The position numbers were made by a program, and so were the translations under genes. From the NCBI GenBank assembly GCA_038522635.1, contig JBCBJZ010000005.1:1-50401 (forward strand): a stretch of 50,401 nt of DNA, written 5' to 3'. The stretch's first letter is position 1, and each line of letters opens with the position of its first letter. The notes beneath the pieces are model-generated. The model was not told the DNA's origin and did no database searches. It saw only the letters and a program-made list of their open reading frames with translations. Source of the stretch: JBCBJZ01 sp038522635. Its GTDB lineage: Bacteria; Pseudomonadota; Alphaproteobacteria; Rhizobiales; Hyphomicrobiaceae. Shown piece after piece: positions 44,741 through 50,401 of the stretch.

Positions 44741-45343
44741 TCAAAGCAATGCGGCTAAACGCTCCGCCAATTTGGCCGGCGCGACATGGTGCGAGAAGTG
44801 CGCCACGTAGCGACCATCGGGCGCCATCAAGTACATGAAACCGGAGTGATCGACCGTGTAATCTTCGGGGTGCTCAGGGTTCGGCGTGATGTTGTAGTAG
44901 ACCCGGTAGGTGCGGGCCATGGCGGCGACCTGCGCCTTCGAGCCGGTGAGACCATCGAGGCTCGGGTGGAAGGATGATACGTAGTCCTTCATCGCGTCCG
45001 GCGTATCGCGCTGCGGGTCCACGGAGACGAACACGGGTTTCACGTCTTTCGCCTTGGGGCCGAGCTTCTCAAGCGCTGCGGTGATCACTTGCAGGCCGGC
45101 GGGACAGATATCGGGGCAATGCGTGAAGCCGAAATAGACCAGAAGGTGCTTGCCCTCGTAGGTCTTGTGCGTGACGGGCTTACCGTCATGGCGCACGAGT
45201 TCGAATGGCCCGCCGATCAACGCACGCCCCTGTTGGGTCGCGAAACCCTTGAGGTAGGCGTGACCGCCTGGCAGCAAGGCAAACGCGGCGAGGCTGCCCA
45301 GGGCGAAGGCTGCCGTCATGGTGATGACCAGGCCGATGCGCAT
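44741..45343 (-). CDS. senC: SCO1/SenC-family copper chaperone
   Basis: The 200-residue protein (ATG 45343, AAGGAG nine bases upstream) has an N-terminal membrane anchor (4-25) and a periplasmic thioredoxin-like domain. The copper ligands are Cys76 and Cys80 in THCPDIC and His166 in TVDHSGFMYL. It delivers copper to the CuA site of cytochrome oxidase. In Rhodobacter this gene (senC/prrC) lies between regB and regA; here it is divergent from regB. Confidence 0.94.
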   Translation of the reverse strand: MRIGLVITMTAAFALGSLAAFALLPGGHAYLKGFATQQGRALIGGPFELVRHDGKPVTHKTYEGKHLLVYFGFTHCPDICPAGLQVITAALEKLGPKAKDVKPVFVSVDPQRDTPDAMKDYVSSFHPSLDGLTGSKAQVAAMARTYRVYYNITPNPEHPEDYTVDHSGFMYLMAPDGRYVAHFSHHVAPAKLAERLAALL

Positions 45344-45672
45344 CGTTGGAGGCTCCTTGCGTGGTGAAACTGGCACGTGACGCCTCGGGTGCCTTGGGGT
45401 GATGCCCCTTACGGCGCCTTGAAGGCTCAGGTGATGTCGAGGCGATGTCGCGAACGCTTCCCAGCATGAACCGCGACGGCTCCCTCGACGGTTCCAACTG
45501 AGCCGCTTAAGCTCGCACCAAGCAGTGGTGGTAGGCCCACGGGCTTCAACCCCGCCTTAGACGCTCAGGTCCGGCTTGCCCCTTGGTCACGCTGCCGCAG
45601 GCGTCAAACGTTAAGCCCGCGCAGCCCCAACATACCGTGCGCAAACCGCCCCCGTGCATGCGAAAGGCCACG
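45344..45672. other. Divergent region between senC and regB
   Basis: The 329-bp spacer should hold promoters of both genes. I could not identify a definite RegA-binding site, repeats or small gene. Confidence 0.5.
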
Positions 45673-47175
45673 ATGTTCAGCGACCGCCCCCTCAACGAGG
45701 ACCCCGTCAGCCGGATGCGTCTGCAAACCAGCGTGCGCCTGCGCTGGATTGCCGTGCTCGGGCAATTCATCGCGGTTGCGTTCGTGTTCTTCGGCCTGGG
45801 CTTCGACTTGCCGCTCGGGCTTTGCCTGGCGCTGATCGCCTCATCGGCCTGGCTGAACCTCTACCTCTCGCTCCGCTTCCCGCCGCGCCATCGTGTCGCC
45901 GTCCCGCTCGCGATCGCGCTGCAAGGGTTCGACGTGATCCAGCTCGCCGCGCTGCTTTTCCTGACCGGCGGCATCAACAACCCGTTCGCGCTGCTGATCG
46001 TCGCGCCGGTTGTGGTATCGGCCGCCTCGCTGCCACCGCGTGCGACGTTGTGGCTTGCCGGGCTGGCGCTGCTTTCCGTCCTGCTGTTGACGCTGGTGCG
46101 CATGCCGCTGCCGTGGTCGCAGCCTGGCGAGTTCGAGCTGCCTGAACTTTACCGTTGGGGGGTGGCCGCTTCGATCTTTTGCGCGGTGCTGTTCATGTCG
46201 CTGTACGCGTGGCGGCTTTCGAAAGAGGCGCGGCAGATGGCCGCCGCCCTCACCGCGACCGAGCACGTGTTGGCGCGCGAACAAAAGTTGCATGCGCTTG
46301 ACGGCTTGGCCGCCGCGGCCGCGCACGAATTGGGCACGCCACTTGGCACCATCGTGGTCGTCGCCAAAGAGCTCCAGCGCGAAATCGACAAGCGCGATGC
46401 CATTGCCGATGATCTCGCTTTGCTGCACAGCCAGGCCCAACGCTGCAAGGAGATCCTGCAAACGCTCACCAAAAGCCCGAAAGAGACCGACCCCATGCAC
46501 GCGACGTTGTCGGTGTCGCAGATGATCCAAGAGGCTGTCTCGCCGTATCAGAAGTTCGACAAAACGATCGCGATCAACGCCCGCCCCGCTGAAGCTGCAG
46601 CCGGGACGGCGCTTGCCGAGCCCAAAGGTCTGCGTCGGCCCGGGGTCATCTTCGGCCTCGGTAATCTAGTTGAGAACGCCACCGATTTCGCGCGCAGCCG
46701 GGTTGCGATCCGCGCCCAGTGGAATGAGAACGAGGTAACGGTTGTCATCGCCGACGATGGGCCCGGGTTTGCCAATGAAATCATGGAGAGTTTGGGCGAG
46801 CCCTACATCACCACACGTAGCGCGCACGCGAAGGCCAAGCACCGGAACGACAACGGCACAATCAAACTGGGCGGGGGCAAACCGGGCGGGGGCAAACCGG
46901 GCGGGGGCAAAGCAGGCGGCGGCAAAGCAGGCGGGGCGCCAACGGGTGCGGGCAAAGCCGGCGGAGGCTTGGGGCTCGGCTTCTTTATCGCCAAAACGCT
47001 GCTGGAGCGCTCCGGCGCTGAGATCACGCTATCGAACGCGCCGCCTCCGCAGACCGGAGCCATCGTGCGCGTCTCCTGGTCGCGGCCGGCCTTCCAAGGC
47101 GACCTCGTCGATACGCTTACGCCCGATGCGTTCAGCATGGCGCTGCCGAGCACCTTGCTGGGCGTTGGCCGCTAG
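45673..47175 (+). CDS. regB: RegB/PrrB-type redox sensor histidine kinase with Gly/Lys repeat in the ATP lid
   Basis: The ATG at 45673 has AAAGG six bases upstream and gives 500 residues; in-frame starts at 45583 and 45658 are less likely. Six transmembrane helices (25-190) include the quinone-sensing motif GGINNPF at 99-105. The dimerisation box has phospho-acceptor His218 in AAAAHELGTPLGT, and Cys258 in QAQRCKEIL matches the redox-active cysteine. The catalytic domain has the N box LGNLVENATDFA, G1 DDGPGF and G2 GGGLGLGFF. Between G1 and G2, residues 400-429 are a repeat of GGGKP/A units, absent from typical RegB. It phosphorylates RegA under low oxygen. Confidence 0.95.
   Translation: MFSDRPLNEDPVSRMRLQTSVRLRWIAVLGQFIAVAFVFFGLGFDLPLGLCLALIASSAWLNLYLSLRFPPRHRVAVPLAIALQGFDVIQLAALLFLTGGINNPFALLIVAPVVVSAASLPPRATLWLAGLALLSVLLLTLVRMPLPWSQPGEFELPELYRWGVAASIFCAVLFMSLYAWRLSKEARQMAAALTATEHVLAREQKLHALDGLAAAAAHELGTPLGTIVVVAKELQREIDKRDAIADDLALLHSQAQRCKEILQTLTKSPKETDPMHATLSVSQMIQEAVSPYQKFDKTIAINARPAEAAAGTALAEPKGLRRPGVIFGLGNLVENATDFARSRVAIRAQWNENEVTVVIADDGPGFANEIMESLGEPYITTRSAHAKAKHRNDNGTIKLGGGKPGGGKPGGGKAGGGKAGGAPTGAGKAGGGLGLGFFIAKTLLERSGAEITLSNAPPPQTGAIVRVSWSRPAFQGDLVDTLTPDAFSMALPSTLLGVGR
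46870..46959 (+). repeat. Six in-frame 15-bp tandem repeats within regB
   Basis: Units of 15 bp start at 46870 and repeat GGCGGGGGCAAACCG twice, then variants ending GCA, and two diverged units. They encode GGGKP, GGGKP, GGGKA, GGGKA, GGAPT and GAGKA. Because each is a multiple of three, copy number can change without breaking the frame. Confidence 0.95.
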
Positions 47176-47276
47176 CGCCATCATCCCCATATCCAAGTTA
47201 ATGAACGGCGGGGTAGAGAAACGACCAAAACAAGCCCCCCCCGCTGACGCCACCACATGGCAACGAATGACGCTTT

Positions 47277-47312
47277 ATAGCGCTTAACCACCCGATAGCG
47301 CTTAACCACCCG
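47277..47312. repeat. Perfect 18-bp tandem duplication between regB and regA
   Basis: ATAGCGCTTAACCACCCG occurs twice back to back (47277-47294, 47295-47312), ending 14 bases before the regA start codon and next to its ribosome site CGGAG. It contains AGCGCT, a small palindrome. It could be a recent duplication or a paired regulator site. Confidence 0.9.
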
Positions 47313-47325
47313 GAGACAGGCAGCC

Positions 47326-47892
47326 GTGACTGACGACGATCTTTCCTTCAAGCCCGATGAGCTTCCCGAAGACCCCTCGCTCGTGTTGGTCGACGACGAC
47401 AAGCCGTTCCTTGTGCGTTTGGCGCGCGCGATGGAGTCGCGCGGGTTCGATGTGCGCGCGGCTCATACGGTCTCCGAAGGGCTAGACTTCATCCGCCAGA
47501 AACCGCCGAGTTTCGCGGTGGTCGACATGCGGCTTGAGGACGGCAACGGCCTGGATGTGATCGCTGAACTGGCGAAACTGCGGCCCAGCTCGCGCGCGAT
47601 CGTGCTGACGGGCTACGGCAACATCGCCACCGCGGTGAGCGCGGTGAAGCTGGGCGCGGTCGACTACCTGGCAAAGCCCGCCGACGCTGATGAGGTGACC
47701 GATGCGCTGCTCGCCCCGCCAGACGAAAAGGCACCGCCGCCGGAAAATCCGATGTCGGCCGACCGCGTGCGGTGGGAGCACATCCAACGTGTCTACGAGC
47801 TTTGCAATCGCAACGTGTCGGAGACCGCCCGGCGCTTGAACATGCACCGGCGCACCCTCCAACGCATCCTGGCCAAGCGCGCGCCCAAGTGA
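47326..47892 (+). CDS. regA: RegA/PrrA/ActR response regulator
   Basis: The 188-residue protein starts with GTG, with GGAG upstream. The receiver domain has VDDD at 22-25, phospho-acceptor Asp67 in VVDMRLEDGNG and Lys in DYLAKPAD. A proline-rich linker leads to the Fis-type helix-turn-helix RNVSETARRLNMHRRTLQRI, almost invariant in RegA proteins. Phosphorylated by RegB, it controls respiration, carbon and nitrogen fixation and redox genes in relatives. Confidence 0.97.
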   Translation: MTDDDLSFKPDELPEDPSLVLVDDDKPFLVRLARAMESRGFDVRAAHTVSEGLDFIRQKPPSFAVVDMRLEDGNGLDVIAELAKLRPSSRAIVLTGYGNIATAVSAVKLGAVDYLAKPADADEVTDALLAPPDEKAPPPENPMSADRVRWEHIQRVYELCNRNVSETARRLNMHRRTLQRILAKRAPK

Positions 47893-48039
47893 GGTCAAGC
47901 GAGCTCTGCCGCACCGCGGCGCTCGTTGTGCGCATGGCGGATCATTGCCAGCTCACAGTTTTTGTGGCTGCGAACACCCCGGGTAACACCGCGATCATCC
48001 CACGGTCTTTGTGGCCGCCAACGCCACGCCCCCGCTGTC

Positions 48040-48062
48040 ATCCTACCCCTTGTGGGTAGGAT
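48040..48062. repeat. Palindromic repeat family C, TACCC-type hairpin
   Basis: ATCCTACCC pairs with GGGTAGGAT around CTTGT. The preceding CGCTGTC and stem are the same as in the second hairpin of the copy at 22757-22779. Confidence 0.88.
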
Positions 48063-48152
48063 CCATCCCTCAACCAGCGCGGTCTGTCGGGACGCGCTGC
48101 TGGCGGTACGAGCGACCTGCAATCACCACCGTTCGGACTCGTTGATGGTTGG

Positions 48153-48184
48153 ATCCTCGTCACATGGGCCCTTGTGGCGAGGAT
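48153..48184. repeat. Palindromic repeat family C, TCGTC-type hairpin
   Basis: ATCCTCGTCACA pairs with TGTGGCGAGGAT with one mismatch, around an eight-base loop. It corresponds to the first hairpin of the copy at 22736-22758, but its order relative to the TACCC type is reversed. Confidence 0.85.
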
Positions 48185-48247
48185 GATGGTTTTGGTGGTC
48201 GCTAACACCCTCGCTTTAGCGCTTGTGGCAGCCCGGTCGCGCGAGGG

Positions 48248-49237
48248 TTACCGCCGCGCTTGAGCCTGCGTGCGGATCAGGGCCACGCCACACGCGACGA
48301 TCACCACCGCGCCGACCCAGGTGGTGAGCAGCGGCACATCGTCGAACACCAGGTAGCCGATCACGCTCGACCAGATGATCTGGAAATAAACCATCGGCGC
48401 CACGATGGCGGTGGGTGCGTAAGCGAACGCCGTGATCAACAGGAGATGCCCCAGGGTCCCGCATATGCCGACAAAGCCGATCATGCCCAGATGCGGCCAC
48501 GTCGGCGCTTCCCAGTGCCACGGCAGCGAGACCGATAAAGTCACCATCGCGAACAGACCGACGTAGAAGAGCTGCGCGATCGCGTTGTCGGTTTGCCCGC
48601 CGGCGCGGGTCAGCACGAAGTAAACCGCGTTGAACACGGCAAACCCGAGCGGGTAAATCAGGTGCCAGCCTGCATCCGGCGCACCGGGCCGCAGCGCGAT
48701 CAGTACGCCCGCGAACGCAAGGCTGATCAGCACCCACTGCAAGACGCTCGCGCGCTCCTTCAAAACGAAAGCGGCGAGCACCGTTGCCAAGAACGGCGTC
48801 AAAAACCCGATCACGTAGGTTTGGGTCAGCGGCAGATGGCTGATTGACAAGGTCACGCAGATTGACACGCCGGCGATCATGACGCCGCGCGCCACCTGCA
48901 GCAGCGGGCGTTTGGTGCGAAACATGGCCGTGCCGCCGAGCAGCGGGGCCAGCAGCAGCATCAAGGCGACTTGCGTCGCGGTGCGGCTCCACGAAAGGAA
49001 GAACGCGCTGTAGGTCTCAACCAGGATCTTGTTGACGGTGTCGAGGATGGTGAACGCAAGCACCGACGCGATCATGGCGAGGCTGCCCCACAGCACCGCG
49101 CGCGGAGTCGGCGTGTTGGACGAGCGGGCAGCGGAAGCTTTGTCCGTCCCGTCGCGATCAGGTGGGCTGTTCAGGCCGCCAGCGGTGTTTGGGCCGGTGG
49201 TTGGTTGGCCAGCCGTTTCTTTAAATGGGCTCGTCAA
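48248..49237 (-). CDS. EamA/DMT-family transporter
   Basis: The 329-residue product has ten hydrophobic helices in two EamA repeats after a hydrophilic N-terminus of about 45 residues (PTPRAVLWGSLAMIASVLAF begins helix 1). QTYVIGFLTPFLATVLAAFV and TAIVAPMVYFQIIWSSVIGY are the repeat ends. It is an inner-membrane drug/metabolite transporter of unknown substrate. The start is a TTG without a strong ribosome site, so it is uncertain. Confidence 0.86.
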   Translation of the reverse strand: MTSPFKETAGQPTTGPNTAGGLNSPPDRDGTDKASAARSSNTPTPRAVLWGSLAMIASVLAFTILDTVNKILVETYSAFFLSWSRTATQVALMLLLAPLLGGTAMFRTKRPLLQVARGVMIAGVSICVTLSISHLPLTQTYVIGFLTPFLATVLAAFVLKERASVLQWVLISLAFAGVLIALRPGAPDAGWHLIYPLGFAVFNAVYFVLTRAGGQTDNAIAQLFYVGLFAMVTLSVSLPWHWEAPTWPHLGMIGFVGICGTLGHLLLITAFAYAPTAIVAPMVYFQIIWSSVIGYLVFDDVPLLTTWVGAVVIVACGVALIRTQAQARR

Positions 49238-49378
49238 GCAGGTCTGACCATTTCTTTAGGAGGCCATCGCGCGCAAGCAAGCCTCGTTCGGCAGCGAGGG
49301 GATGGGCCGCGGGGCATAGGCGTCAGGGCGGCAGGTGGGCCGCAGGTTAACCTGTGTCTCGGTAGGGCAGGCGCTGAG

Positions 49379-49708
49379 TTAAGCGGCGCGTTGTGTGATG
49401 CCCCGTTGCTTCGGCGTGAACAACCACAACACGAGACCGATCAGCAGCCCCACCACGATGCGCGTCACCAACACGTAGCCCATGAACACGATCTGTCGGT
49501 CATCCACCAGCGCCCGCAGCATGATTTCGTATTGCGCTGACCAGGTGGTGGTCGCAATCCATTCGCGTAGATCCCCGGCCAGGCGGAAAAACATAAGTGT
49601 GGTGTTGGGGATGGTGATGTAGCTGGCCGCCATGGCGAGCGCGCCGAGGATCAGCGAGAAAAAGACGTTACCTATGCCAAGGAAATAACGCATGGTCAGA
49701 ATGTTCAC
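49379..49708 (-). CDS. Small membrane protein, function unknown
   Basis: From GTG 49708 (GGAAAGG eight bases upstream) the product has 109 residues; ATG 49693 is possible. Two or three hydrophobic helices are seen: YFLGIGNVFFSLILGALAMA and YVLVTRIVVGLLIGLVLWLF. The C-terminus is basic. No family is recognised. Confidence 0.7.
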   Translation of the reverse strand: MNILTMRYFLGIGNVFFSLILGALAMAASYITIPNTTLMFFRLAGDLREWIATTTWSAQYEIMLRALVDDRQIVFMGYVLVTRIVVGLLIGLVLWLFTPKQRGITQRAA

Positions 49709-49938
49709 GGGCTTGGCCTTTCCAGATCTCTCGAGGGTCGTAAAGCGCGGCCCAGGGCCAGCGTGGTTGAGGGCATGGTTTAACTGGGCCACCGTGGCGA
49801 GGGCGCGTCAACTCAGGTTGCAGCGCGCACAACGTTTTCTGGTTGTCGTTGCAGGCGAGCGGCCACGCGGCCATAGCCCGCCCGCGGGGGTGCCAGCCGA
49901 CCGGTTTGCCAGCCTTCCGGTGTGATAAGGGAACCGCC

Positions 49939-50401
49939 ATGACCACGACACCGCCGGCTTCGCCCGACGCCATGATCACCCTGCGTCGCGACGACACCGC
50001 TTTCACCACGATCACCGAAGGCTTGCGGTTTCCCGAAGGCCCCGTGGCGCTCGCCGATGGCGCCGTGTTGTTGGTGGAGATCGAGGCCGCACGCCTCACC
50101 CGCGTTGCCCCGGATGGGACCAAGAGCGTGGTTGCGACGATGACAGGCGGCCCCAATGGGGCAGCGCTGGGGCCCGATGGCCACGCCTACGTCTGCAACA
50201 ACGGTGGCTTCAAGTGGCACGAGGACGCCGACGGCCTACGCCCCATCTTGCAGGCCGAGGACTACAGCGGTGGCCGCATTGAGCGCGTCAACTTGGAAAC
50301 GGGCGCGGTCGAAATGCTTTACACGGCGTGCGGTGAACGCCCCCTACGCGGCCCTAACGACATCGTGTTCGACACCGACGGCGGCTTTTATTTCACCGAT
50401 C
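49939..50401 (+). CDS. SMP-30/gluconolactonase-family protein, 3-prime part cut by window end
   Basis: The ATG at 49939 has AAGGGA seven bases upstream; the frame is open to the window end with 154 codons visible. The propeller features EGLRFPEGPVALADGAVLLV, GGPNGAALGPDGHAYVCNNG and LRGPNDIVFDTDGGFYFTD are typical of metal-dependent lactonases, with the Glu and Asn ligands expected. Its substrate could be a sugar lactone. The gene is incomplete here. Confidence 0.9.
   Translation, partial: MTTTPPASPDAMITLRRDDTAFTTITEGLRFPEGPVALADGAVLLVEIEAARLTRVAPDGTKSVVATMTGGPNGAALGPDGHAYVCNNGGFKWHEDADGLRPILQAEDYSGGRIERVNLETGAVEMLYTACGERPLRGPNDIVFDTDGGFYFTD

Larger units (their letters stand above)
47893..48247. 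other. Convergent intergenic region with family C hairpins
   Basis: The 355-bp spacer between regA and the EamA transporter gene holds two family C hairpins 90 bp apart, at 48040-48062 and 48153-48184. No coding sequence is evident. Confidence 0.65.

Noticed and set aside
46870..46959. Frameshift or assembly error in regB
   Set aside because: The repeat keeps frame throughout, and the G2 box and C-terminus continue normally after it.

Overview
The window is about 50 kb of GC-rich chromosomal DNA from an alphaproteobacterium, most likely of the order Hyphomicrobiales (Rhizobiales). The lineage call rests on several markers: a GapR (DUF2312) protein, CpdR, DUF1244, two suhB/mmgR-type small RNAs, a RegB/RegA redox pair with SenC/SCO1, a zinc-less bacterial L36, and a perfect CtrA box. 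I see no insertion sequence, prophage, CRISPR array, rRNA operon or plasmid function. The only tRNA is tRNA-Val(GAC). This is ordinary housekeeping chromosome, with interest concentrated in the intergenic spaces.

Layout. 1-5 kb: a small secreted protein, an alpha/beta hydrolase, then a three-gene run (M20-type amidohydrolase, threonate/hydroxyisobutyrate dehydrogenase-like enzyme, PaaI-type thioesterase) and a GyrI-like protein. 5.5-12.7 kb: a family-4-like uracil-DNA glycosylase, ETF-ubiquinone oxidoreductase, MoaB, a Zur-type Fur regulator, an ABC1/UbiB kinase-like protein and an MFS transporter. 12.8-20.6 kb: oligoendopeptidase F, a sigma-54 response regulator, then two envelope proteins (L,D-transpeptidase and DUF882 peptidase-like). 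20.8-26 kb: GapR, DUF1244, DUF1036, a TPR lipoprotein-like/secreted protein, L36, tRNA-Val, CpdR and N-formylglutamate amidohydrolase. 26-28 kb: two small RNAs in tandem followed by HisN. 28-36 kb: a large secreted beta-propeller protein, rpmI-rplT, and pheS-membrane protein-pheT. 36-44.5 kb: thioesterase, XRE regulator, class A penicillin-binding protein, small membrane proteins, a YgjP-type metalloprotein and an intracellular PHA depolymerase. 44.7-50.4 kb: SenC/SCO1, RegB, RegA, an EamA transporter, a small membrane protein and the start of an SMP-30 gene cut by the window end.

Themes. Several genes belong to alphaproteobacterial cell-cycle and envelope control: GapR, CpdR, a PBP1A-type gene with a CtrA box, an L,D-transpeptidase and a DUF882 protein. 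Redox and carbon-storage control is also represented by RegBA/SenC, ETF-QO, PHA depolymerase and the mmgR-like RNAs, a family linked to polyhydroxybutyrate granules in Sinorhizobium.

The most unusual content is (i) at least three families of interspersed palindromes, two of which occur side by side at two loci; (ii) two mmgR/suhB RNAs in tandem; (iii) a glycine/lysine repeat inserted in the ATP lid of RegB; (iv) an array of six 18-bp direct repeats upstream of the DUF1244 gene; and (v) a multi-pass membrane protein lodged between pheS and pheT.
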